From the NCBI GenBank assembly GCA_000149265.1, contig CH002001.1:10574-74573 (forward strand): a DNA stretch of 64,000 bases, written 5' to 3'. Under the pieces are notes generated by a model, which was not told the origin of the DNA, searched no databases, and worked only from the letters and a program-made list of their open reading frames with translations. The stretch's first letter is position 1; every line of letters begins with the position of its first letter. This stretch comes from Ciona savignyi. Lineage: Eukaryota; Chordata; Ascidiacea; Phlebobranchia; Cionidae. The position numbers were made by a program, and so were the translations under genes. Shown piece by piece: positions 1-10,600 of this stretch.

Positions 1-19
1 TGCGAGAAAGAATAAGCTA

Positions 20-297
20 TTCAGGTTTATTCCGGGAAGGGGAAAACCAAGGGGGTTATCACTCGGGCAATCTTCAGATCGCCTCGCGGCCACCGTGGGA
101 TTACCGGAGTTATTGCAGTGTGTTTTGTATGATAGATACGATCCTTTAATTTTGTAGAACCCATTAATCTGCTGTGTTCAGGCAATGTCCGTAAAGTACC
201 TTGCCCAAGGACACAACCGACTAACTAGCGACCAGTTTTGCATCTGCAACCTTTCGATTGAAACGCGACGCACTTAACCGCCAGACTAACCGGTCGC
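20..297 (-). repeat. tRNA-derived SINE copy
   Basis: This is one copy of a family found about twenty times in the window. Read on the - strand it begins with a tRNA-like head (variable 'gcgacgcact' and 'ctgcaac' blocks on the + strand), has a central 'cttgcccaagg' block and ends near 'gggaaaaccaaggggg' and a (TATCC)n-type tail. The tail here is degenerate. The boundaries were set by comparison with the precisely bounded copy at 18261-18555. Confidence 0.75.
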
Positions 298-460
298 ACA
301 AGCAAACGTAGCATCTCTATTGTGCGATTGTCAAGCAGTAGTACTTTGTTGTGAATATACAGTGTGGCCCGCACATCGTAAACACACTAAACATTTTTAG
401 AACTTGTATCGTTATTGGTGGTTGAAGTTAAGCAGGGGCTTGTTGTTTGGTTGCCTGACT

Positions 461-765
461 GGTTCCATGACAACTGACCCCCTTACAACTGAACCCCTTA
501 CAACTGAACCCCTACAACTGAACCTCTTTACAACTGAACCACTTTTAACAGAACCCTTTTAACTGAAAAAGGGGTTCACTTGTAAAGGGGTTCAATTAAA
601 ATAGGTTCAGTTGTAAAGTGGTTCAGTTGAAAGAGATCAGTTGAAAGGGGTTGAGTTGTAAGGGGGTCAGTTGTCATGGAACCAGTTTAATTGTAGGGAT
701 TAATTGTAGGGGTTCAGTGGTAAAGGGTTCAGTTGTAGGGGTTCAGTTGTAAGGGGTTTAGTTGA
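461..765. repeat. Long palindrome made of ~15-bp tandem units
   Basis: A perfect 30-base arm at 461-490 has its exact reverse complement at 654-683. Both arms and the interior are built from degenerate copies of a short unit resembling acaactgaacccctt, which flips orientation near the centre (about 565). A further run of inverted-orientation units continues to about 765. No coding potential was seen. The structure would form a strong hairpin in single-stranded DNA or RNA. Confidence 0.85.
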
Positions 766-780
766 CTGCTCACTGCCTGA

Positions 781-1608
781 CTAACCGGATTGCGGTGCAA
801 CAAGCAACCCACAGTTTGTAAATCACATTACTTAAATATTATCCACTTAAACAATTCTTTTTTATTGTGCTATTCTCATCTCTAATCTATATTTCAACAT
901 ATTTTACGAGTTATTTTTTAATCCTAAAGACAAAATTTTTGAATTCACTTCGTTTTATATATTTTCTGCATTCACCTTCGTAAGAGCCCTGCCAAGATAT
1001 TGAGAAGCGCGGTTTATTAAATTAGGTTAAAATGTTTAGTAAATCTAACCGGCTTAACAACATTTTGCAACTGGGTTTAATTTTACAAACACCCCAAGGC
1101 AAATTATCAGATAAAAGAGAAAAAGTATAGGTCCATTTTTATCAATTTAGCATTATCGCCGATATGTCCGCTCTGGAAAGGAATAATTACTTCTAATTTC
1201 TAAGTAAGGCAAAGATAAATATATATATATATACCTTGATTTAAAAATACACAATTTTTATTAAAATATCCCAGTATATTCTTAAGCCCAGTATATCCTT
1301 TATTGTAATCGCTATTGCCACGTTTATAAAACAGTTGCCAATTAACACACGCATAAATGAATAGCGAATTTAAGAACAAATATAGGCCCATATTTAATCG
1401 TATTTTTTTCCAAAAAAATCCTCAAACTAACCAATACATAACAGGAAAGAAAGAAATAGCCCAGGTTATTAATATAATAAATATAAACCAGTTTATTTCG
1501 TTTTATTCCCACCAAAAGCAATTACGCAAATCGACTTCAAATAAGTAATCCGACTTTTTTAAGTTCAATGTAAAAAAATGTTTAGTGTTAACTCAATTTT
1601 GTTTTTAG
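781..1608. other. AT-rich non-coding stretch upstream of the gene A exon
   Basis: This is AT-rich sequence with a short (AT)n run near 1218-1232 and no convincing coding exon. It is most simply the intron that precedes the CUB half-exon at 1609, because the equivalent position in gene C is also an intron. The matching first half-exon of that CUB (cf. 32849-33027) is not recognisable here. Confidence 0.5.
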
Positions 1609-2559
1609 GTTTCTCGTTTGGTTGGCTTTCAATCAAGTAATGGCGTCGCATTATTGTTCGGGAATCTCTCTCGGCGAACTTTTTATTCGGAGTCCAACAC
1701 ATTAAGCTTAGTATTCGTGTCTGACAGCTCAACTGAATTCTCAGGGTTTTATTTTAGCTTTACAATAGCTTCTGAAGTTTTTCCAACTAATCCTACTCGA
1801 ACAGGTACTAGATTTTTATTATTATTACTTTTTCATTAATTTTATTATTACTTTCATTAAACCCGTCAATTTGAAATAATTTTGAATAATTTTAGGACAT
1901 GTTTAACTTAACAGTGGATTATGTGAAAATAAGTTTTCTGAACTATTATCTTATTTAACAATGTTGTATTTTTTACTGTTTAATGTAAAATAAAATAGAT
2001 CAACTGGTAAGAGACACAACACAAAATGGCCACACTTCATACGAGACCACAGGCAACCAAAGTGTAAGTATTTCTTATTTGATCATGGTGTCTTAAAACG
2101 TTTTATCGATTTTCTAGTCATGTGTCCCATTATTTGGGTTTTTGCCTTTTTTCTAGACTCAACAAAACAACTCCTATTAGTTGACGGACCGATTAGTCTG
2201 GCGGTCTAGTCGCCTTTCCATCGAAAGTTTGCAGATAGGCAACTTGTCGCTAGCTAGTCGGCTGCGTCCTTGATCAAGGCATTTTACGGATATTGCCTGA
2301 ACGCAGTGGTTGAGTGGGTTTTACCAAATTAAAGAAACGTGTCTATCATATACAACACACTGCAATTTCTTCGGTAACCCGACGGTAGGCGCTAGGTGAT
2401 CTGACGATTGGGCGTTTGTTAACCCCCTCGGTTTTCCCATTGACTGAGATAAACATAAATATCCTATCCTATCCTTATTGTAATTTTTAATTGGGAAATA
2501 TATTTTTGTTTCACAGTTCATTCATCTTGGCGAGTCTAAAGTAACAACCATTGCAAATG
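1609..2559 (+). CDS. CUB-domain protein, gene A (3' part only)
   Basis: Exon 1609-1804 encodes the second half of a CUB domain. It has the same length (196 nt) as exon 33462-33657 of gene C and is very similar to it in protein (VSRLVGFQSSNGVA versus VSRLVDFQSTNGVA), with a phase-1 donor. Two further exons are proposed from splice sites and an open frame only: 1999-2063 (phase 1 in, phase 0 out; DQLVRDTTQNGHTS...) and 2517-2559 (FIHLGESKVTTIAN). No GPI-type terminal exon like that of gene C was found before gene B begins, so this paralog may end differently or may be truncated. The 5' part lies outside the window or has been lost. The CUB exon is confident; the two small exons are tentative. 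Confidence 0.6.
2183..2480 (+). repeat. tRNA-derived SINE copy
   Basis: A + strand copy of the window's SINE family. The head is at 'ctggcggtctagtcgcc', the central 'gatcaaggcattttacgg' block follows, and the tail ends in tatcctatcctatcc. It lies about 36 bases before the proposed exon at 2517. Confidence 0.8.
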
Positions 2560-2669
2560 GTAAAGTATCAACCAATGACCAAGTTAAATCTGCATTATTC
2601 TTTACAACAGTGTTTTCTCTTTATCATATGTACCTTCAAATCATTTAAACCTGATAAATGTCATCGACA

Positions 2670-2839
2670 TAATATATATATATATAAAACTAGCAACCAA
2701 AAATATTTTGGGTCATGTAACTTATATATATATTCTTGTTATATCAATGACATGCAATATATATATAAAAATATATATATATATATATTTTTATATATAT
2801 ATATATATATATATTTTTGGTTGCTAGTCTTAGCACTCA

Positions 2840-2877
<38 letters not shown>

Positions 2878-2900
2878 CATGTCATTGATATAACACGAAA
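2670..2900. repeat. (TA)n microsatellites inside nested inverted repeats
   Basis: Several (AT)n tracts (2672-2685, 2725-2735, 2758-2815, 2842-2875) are bracketed by short inverted repeats. 'actagcaaccaaaaatat' near 2689 is mirrored near 2810. 'atatcaatgacatgcaat' near 2742 is mirrored near 2875. 'gactagcaaccaaa' recurs near 3282 as the complement of the copy near 2820. Open frames through this stretch are an artefact of the repeat. Confidence 0.75.
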
Positions 2901-3460
2901 AGCAATAAAAGAATTATCGCCTTGAAAAAAAATTAATTTTGAGATATATTGTATATAAAGAATAAAATATTAAAAATTCCCCTTTAAATACTAATATCCT
3001 GCTGTATGTTATTATGTGTATATAGGTCCACTGTTGGGCCATTAAACTGTTATGAGCACTTTTAAACATTTTTTTCAATCAGTTTTATTAACGTTGAAAG
3101 TCGTTTTATTGCCAGGGGTTAATAAAATAAAAACAATTCATCAGAATACGACCATGTCAGCTTTATATCTAAATGAACAAATTAAGGAGTAAACTTGGTT
3201 TTAGAAATGTTAAAACCGTTGGAAAGATTGCAAACGTACTGCCATGTGGTGTCATTTATATTACTAAAATTGAGTGCTAAGACTAGCAACCAAATCCTTA
3301 GCAATTTTATAACTTCGCATAGGCAGCTTGCTTGTTATGTTTGAAAAATAATTTAAATATCAATAAAGAAGAAACTGCTAAGGTAAAAATATAATTAAAC
3401 ATGGAAAGAGACTTGCTTAAGTTATGATCCCATATACGTATAGTCTAAATGTAGTTAAAA

Positions 3461-3970
3461 CTAGAGAGTTTTAGTCACCCGTTTATCCACCACTATTTGT
3501 AAAACACAGTTTGTATGCTATGTGCCTATACAAGCAGTGTTCCTGATGGTGTACGCTATAAAGTTTCAACTGCCATCGTTTTGTATCTGCAAGCATTAAA
3601 TCTTTATTTCCATGTGCAGTTAAATAAGAATACAGTAGTTGTGTCAGATTTCGAAACATCTCATCACATGTTTTAAATTAAAACATCTTGCGCTATAGTA
3701 AAAAGAAGCAAAATTGCTAAATCAGAACGATTAATTTTTTGACGGATTCGGGGAATTCCCCTGGGTTTGGTAGATAAATTTCTGTTTTACAATTTTGGGT
3801 CATGTAACTTAATATTTTTATTCCGATTTTACTACTCCTTATGGAGATGTCTGGGTGATATAGCATGTCTGTCACAATGATGATTTAGAAACAAATCATA
3901 TCTCCATTGGAAATTTATTACTTTCTTCTAATTGTTGGCACAACAGTGGCTAAAGCACTACGAGTTCCAA
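3461..3970 (+). mobile_element. Fragment of the 335-bp-repeat element (copy A)
   Basis: The sequence starts with a degenerate version of the shared 5' end (actagagagt...ccaccactatttgtaaaacaca), continues through the 'ctgcaagcat' block, the 'ggggaattcccctggg' block and the 'ggagatgtctgggtgata' block, and stops near 'gtggctaaagcacta'. It lacks the 3' hairpin present in copies B, D and E. Confidence 0.6.
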
Positions 3971-4044
3971 GTGCTATGCTCTAATAAAGCTACAAATACC
4001 GTTTTGGTTTTTAACGTTGCAGAGGAATTTTCCTAAATTATCAA

Positions 4045-4245
4045 TTAAACTTTTTAATGGGGCGTAAACCCACGGGCAAATCGTCAGATTACCTCGCGCC
4101 CGCCGTCGAGTTATCGGATCTATTACAGAATGTTGCATATAAATTAGACGTCCCTTTAATTTAGTAGAACCTGTTATTTGACTAAGTTTAGGCAAAGTCC
4201 ATAAAGTGTCTTGACCAAGGACCTAGCTAGCGACCAGTTTAAAGT
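4045..4245 (-). repeat. Degenerate SINE fragment
   Basis: An old - strand copy of the SINE family, with 'cgggcaaatcgtcagattacctcgcgccc' and 'gctagcgaccagttt' type blocks. A very similar fragment precedes gene C at 26205-26405, so the SINE was probably duplicated together with the promoter region. Confidence 0.65.
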
Positions 4246-4675
4246 TTCAGAGTAAATATAATAAATCACTTGAACTTCAATAAGCTTAGCACGCATTCGT
4301 GACTTTTTGAAAGTTAAAATAATTATTTTATGATGTCACGATTTCCGGACACAAAGAAATAGCTGTCTTAACATTACAGTGTATCTTGTGATGTCTGTAT
4401 TTGAGAAAATAGATATCGTTTAGTTAAATTCAGCTCAGACCGTTAAGATAATGTTTCTCGTTATTTTAACATGTTTTGTTTTTAAAAGAGTAATTATTTA
4501 TAAAAAGACTGAAATATTTAGAAAATTAAAATAAAAACAATGAATATTCGTCTTTTGTAAAAATTAGTTCATAAAAATTCTAACTTTTAACCGTTACATA
4601 TTTGCATCAAAATTCTTAATTATAAATTTGGAAATATAGGTTCGGTGACTATTATCGTATTTCAATATTTAAACA
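4246..4675 (+). promoter_or_regulatory. Putative promoter and 5' region of CUB gene B, duplicated at gene C
   Basis: Roughly 430 bases before the signal-peptide ATG are clearly homologous to about 26440-26876 before gene C. The best-preserved block is 'atgatgtcacgatttccgg' (about 4330), shared exactly; it holds a CRE/AP-1-like TGATGTCAC and an ETS-like TTCCGG core. The rest is AT-rich with small indels. No TATA box is assigned. Promoter function is inferred from position and conservation between the two copies. Confidence 0.45.
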
Positions 4676-7600
4676 ATGAAAACACCAAGTTTTACGTTTT
4701 CTGGAGTTGCAATTATTTTGATTCAAGTCTTCTTATTACAATTTGCCCGATCGCAATGTAAGTTGATTTTTTCTCAGTATAACACGTACTTGTCAACTTT
4801 AATCATTTTTTTTATTAATGTGCATGCGTCACGATAAACCTTTCTTAACAAAGCGCATTTATTTTCATGGTAAAAAGTTAAAAACCCATTGTACTGCTTC
4901 AATATTGTCGATCATATATACAAATGGTTTTATCAGAATGTATTTCAATAAACCTAATAGCAATAAAATAAAACTACTAACTTGTTTCCAGCTTGTGGTG
5001 GTTTATTACGAGCCACGAACGTGTCGCGACCTCTCACCTCTCCGAATTACCCCTCATATTACACAAATAACTTGAGATGCAGATGGAATATTACTGCGCC
5101 AGAAGGATTGCTTGCTCAATTTACCGTCTGGAGTTTATCAACAGAAAGATGCTGTGATTACTTGCAGGTGCGATATATTTCTTGTATATATAAATAGATG
5201 TCTAATTTAAAAAAGGGTATTGAATCAAAACCATCCGCTGTGTCGTTGATCGTTTCCTACGGCAAGGCAGTTTGCCTGAAACCAGTAGTCAAACAATTTA
5301 AATCTAATTTGTCCCATTTTCTACATTCTGTAAACATTAGTGGAATTTCATTTTAAGGTTTTCTTTTACCATTTTACATAAATTTAATGTAACATTCCTC
5401 AATGTTATTTCTCATTATAGTTTTAATTATGATGCCGTTTTGCCAAATTTTAACTCTAGCTTGGTTTAAAACATTTAATTTTATCTTCTTTTATGGTTAG
5501 GTAACTTGGGGAAATCGTGTCACCCAGTTGCGAAACCTTCGTCACAACGTGACTTTTGTAAGCGATTCCATCGGCTTGTACTTCTACACTGACGGCTCTG
5601 TTACAAGACGAGGATTTAGAGGAAGTTATAGTGGTTAGTACCTTAGGTTGTTATGGTATTTAAAGTGATGCACCGTATTTATTGTTATGGCATATTTATC
5701 TATAGGAAAATATAGTATAATATTTATAGATTGCGCAATGAAATTATTTATAACATAGTCAATCGTTGAAATAAACTGACAAAACCATTTTATACTATTG
5801 TGATAGAGTTTTGTTAAAAATGCTTTTTCTAATAAAATTATTTTTTTACAGTTACCAACACAACACACCACAGTTTCATATTACCTCCACCGACAAGTAA
5901 GTAGTTCATAGCACTAAATATTACATCTAAGTTAGATGTTTGTGTTCTCTCTAGTCAAATCAACGTGTGCCCACTGTATGGTTATCAGAGATGCTGCAAA
6001 GGTTTATATTAATACTTTTCACAGCCGTCGCTCCATGCGGGTTTATTGCGCAAGCCACCAACGTGTCACAACCCCTCAATTCTCCTGGATACCCAGGAAC
6101 ATATCAGAACAGACTTAACTGCAGATGGAATATTACCGCAAGACCTGGAATGCATGTTCAATTCTCATTTTCTTCTTTTTCTACTGAGAGCTGTTGTGAT
6201 TATTTACGTGTAAGATCAACTAAATTACATTGCAGCATTTGACACAAATTTCAGCGAGGCTGTGTATGGTTGATGGCCTTGGTTGATGGTGGAAGTTGAA
6301 AAATTAAAAAAAAAAGTAACCACAAATCCAAGCGGTTGTGTCAAAAAAGACCTTTAAAATCAAGGATATGCATTACAGAATCAACCAGATTATTCACCTG
6401 CATTGTGTATCCAAACTATTGTCAAGTTAAACGTTTGTTACCTTAATACAGGTTTACAATTCCTATCCTCCTTCTCGTCGCTTTGCTGGTTATGTATCCA
6501 ACACGACAGTGGTCTCAGTGGGCAATGTATTGCAGCTGTATTTCCGTACCGACAATAGTGTTACGCGGACTGGTTTTAGGGGCTCCTTCATTGGTAAGTT
6601 ATGGAATGAAAAACTATCCTTAAATTGTAAAAGTATTTTTTATAATGCTTCATTAACTAATACAAGTAATAAAATTTACTAATAAGTAATAAAATTTACT
6701 ATTATTGTTTGAAACTTCAAAAGCTGTTAAACACAGAATATAAAATATCAAATTGGATACCACAATTTGCAACATCATAATCACGAACATTATGAGATTT
6801 GGCCAGTAAGTTTATTTGTAACATGTGGTATGATTAACCGAAAGGGGTAAGTAAGAACACCTTAAACCAACGTTAATGGGTTCAAGGTAATCTGATTGTT
6901 GCCGCGTTAAATTTAGTTGAATGTGGTTAAGGTAAATAGCGAGCTGACTCACTTATTGTTTAGAAATTAAGTAAAGACACAGTATCCCCAATTTTTTTAA
7001 TTTTTTTTCAGAAACTAAGTTTGGAGCAACAACTCCAGCCCCGACTACCACAACTGCACCAAGTATGCAATATGTAACATAGAAATAAACAGATATGTAT
7101 ATGTTGTTAATATTAGTTAGTATTTAAGAAAAAACTTTTTTTACCCATTCTCACCGCACTTTAATTTTGGTTACCCTACAAGACCAGAATACTAACTATA
7201 TTCTCTGATTTAAGCATTTGGCAATGTTTAGTTGTCGCATAGATTACAGTGCCTCACCCCTCTCTTTGTATAATCATTGAAAAATATAAAGATTACTAGG
7301 CCATAATTTGTCATCAGCTTACTTGCTAACAATACGGGTGTGCTCAGCTAATGCAATTGCTTTTCTATTCAGTTCGTTGTGGGGGGAACTACATAGCAAA
7401 CTCCTCTAGGCAGTACTTGACTTCACCTGGTTATCCCGGTCGTTATTCAAACTCAGAATTTTGTACATGGGAGATACAAGCCCGAAGTGGTTACCGAATC
7501 CTGCTGCAGGTTGTTAGGTTTCAAACGGAAAATTGTTGTGACCGATTAACGGTAGGTGAAAAGTAATCTCTTCCATTTTGAGAAACTTCTGATTGTTAAA

Positions 7601-10600
7601 TATGGTCTTTCATATTAAACTTTTATCTTAAACGTAGATATTAAGAAACTACGATTTATTAATTGGTTAGAGTAGTATTATTTCCACCTTTATATTAATT
7701 TTTGGATCATGCACAACACATTGCGTTATCTCCGGGTTACCAAACGGGTTAGAAGGTTCGTGAGGAAATCTGACGATTGCCCATTTAATACCGCCCCCTT
7801 GCGTTATTCAATTTACATGAATGATTATAAATATTCTCTCATTTTGCGTTACTGACAATTGCACCACAGCCTACCACAGTTCTACACTAATATCAAATTT
7901 TACAGATTACAGGTTTGCAAAACACAGTGACACTACGAGGACAATTAACACCACGTCATTATTTCTCACAAAGCAATTACATGCGACTTCGCTTCCGTTC
8001 TGACGGTTCCGTTACTTATACAGGATTCCAACTATGGTTTCAAGGTTAGAAAATTGACCACGATTGGTTTTAAAAGTTCTAGTTGTTTGTATTAAGAAGT
8101 ATAAGCACATCTAGTTACATCAGCCCATATTAAGAACTTAAACAAACTAAAGCAGATTAAACAAATGCTGAATCAAACGATCCCATATAATTTTCTAATA
8201 AAGATATTAATTTAACGTTATCAAGTAGTTAACCATTTTTTACATTCTATTGTCTTATTGTGGATGGAAAAATTCAACGCTTATTTCACGAGTTTGTTAA
8301 CCCTGTATTAAAACAATTTATATTAATGTTATTATTCTTGATTTTGGCAGTTTATCTAAGAATATCACCAATGAATTTTTTTGTTCTAGAATCGCGAAGT
8401 GGCATATACCCAACAACTACTACAGATCAACCCGCAACACAGGGTAAAAATGTCTTGGTTTATTTATTTTTTCTAATTAAACACTGTACGACACATCATG
8501 TAATAAAGAATACAACAAAAATACTAATCACATTCGTTAAAATACTTTGATCTAAAATCGGGCAAAAATAACAAGTAGGTGAATAACACACAAGATCGCA
8601 GACCTTATTAAGTTTTTTGAAATGAAAAATTTTCGCTTATTTAACGTTTTATTTTAAGTTGTAGCGACATCCCTTCATCCATTTTACATAATGCGTGGAA
8701 GTCATTACGCATTGCCTTTGTTTTCTTCTTTATTGTGCCCGGTCGCTTTGGTTTTGTGCAACGATTTTCTTTTAATGGTGTGTTACTGCAAATACAAAAG
8801 CTGCTACTGCACTGGTTACCCCGACCTTCAAAAACAACATTTGAAATTGAGTTAAAAAACATTCGAGAACGAAGACACGCAAAACTCCCTAGCGGTGAAA
8901 CTGGCTACGTTTTGGACAACGCAGCCAAGAGTGTGGTTCCAGCCAGCGGAGCATAGTTCGCTCTTAAAAAGGTTACAGCCGACCAAACTAAGTACTTTTA
9001 CGTTGTGGCAGCTTTAGACCGAGAAACAGCAAGTCGCCTTACCGACATAGCCTACTTGAGAACCCACCACTCGAAAACAAGTATGCAACAATTAAGGAAC
9101 TTCTGCTTTCTTCGTTCAGTTTAGTTCACAAAGAGCAAAGCGCTTGCTACACATTCCACCTTAGGGGAAAGAATGCCATCAGCCCTAATGGACGAAATGT
9201 TGGCACTTCTGCGAAACGAAAAAGGTTTTTTTTGTTTCGTGAGTTATTCCTGGAACGCATACATACGCACGGGATTGGCAACACAAGAAGTCTACGATTA
9301 CCGGATTTTCGCGAAGCAAGTCGATTCAATGTTGTTGGCCGGGCGAGCCGACACAGATTACACGATTTCCAAGGTATTCAGACAAAATCTCGCACTTATT
9401 CACCTCGATGCCGTCGACCTGGTTTGTTTTATAACCGAAGTTTTGGAAGCAAAGCCCGCCAATGTCGACCACCACGCTCATTACAGGGAAACGAGGAACC
9501 CGACCGTCGGTCGTTACAGCGACGGTCGGCAGAAATGGCAGTTTTTTCTCGGCGTGGAATCGCTCGTTTGGTGGCCATTTCCTACTCGACACGGGTGCCG
9601 AGATTAGTGTATTGCCACCAACAGGACTTGAACGCCGTACCAATCAGACTGGACCAGACCTCATCGCGGCTAACCGAAGTAAAATTTGCACGTACAGCTC
9701 CCGTTTGATCTCACTGGATTTGCCAGCTGGTAAATTTAAATGGAAATTTGTCTTGGCAGATATCACTAGGTTACTTACTACTGGGAGCGGATTTCTTGTT
9801 GCCAATGGTGTGCTGCCAGCAACATGTCGCCAATTTACGACCCCTTGTCCGGCAAACCATCTAAACTAATTTGGAATGACAAATTGAATTATTTCTTCTC
9901 CGCGGTTTAAAACAGCGCTGGCAAACGCTACATTGTTGCACCATCCTCTACCACACGCGACAGCCGATGTAACAACGGACGCATCACAACACTCCATCAA
10001 AACAGCAACTTATCGATGGCGAGTGGCAAACGCTCGCATTTTTCAGCAAACCCCTGCGCGCACCCGAGTTAAAGTACCGCGAATTTAACAAAGAGCTACT
10101 TACTTTACACTTGCCCATACGACATTTTAGGTATTTTCTTGAAGGCTGAGTATCACAAACCGCTCACCTTTGCAGCACTCGCAAAAGTACAAACGCCCTG
10201 GTTTGCCAGAAAACAATGGCATTAATATGCCATCTCCAAATATATGACATACGTTCGACACATCGAAGGTATGTGCAACCACGTTGCCGATGCTCTATCA
10301 CGTTGTGATATTGGTTCAATCCAACTCCCGCTCGATTGGGATTACACGTCGGTGGCAGAGCCACAGATTGACCCGGAAATGCAAGTGTATCGTACCGCCA
10401 TCACTAATCTCAAACTGGAGGATATACAACTCGGCCAGTCGAACCAAACATTACTATATGGCGTTTCCGATGCCCGATCTTCCCGAAATCTTGACAAAGA
10501 AAAGTTTGTGATGTAGTTCACGGCCCTGTCTCATCCCTCCATTCGCGCCACACGGAAACTGGTCGCTTTAAAGTTGATATGGCATGACTTACACAAACAA

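Noticed and set aside
2551..2925. 124-codon open frame across the AT microsatellites
   Set aside because: It is made largely of Tyr-Ile repeats from (TA)n tracts and has no domain or homologous copy.
8260..8550. 96-codon frame overlapping the linker exon, with a hydrophobic start (also 15484-15774)
   Set aside because: The frame is in the intron and reads through the linker exon and its donor. Splice sites and comparison with gene C support only the 54-nt linker as coding.
9173..9869. Several overlapping open frames as independent genes
   Set aside because: They are pieces of gypsy gag, zinc-knuckle and protease read in different frames of the same decayed element.
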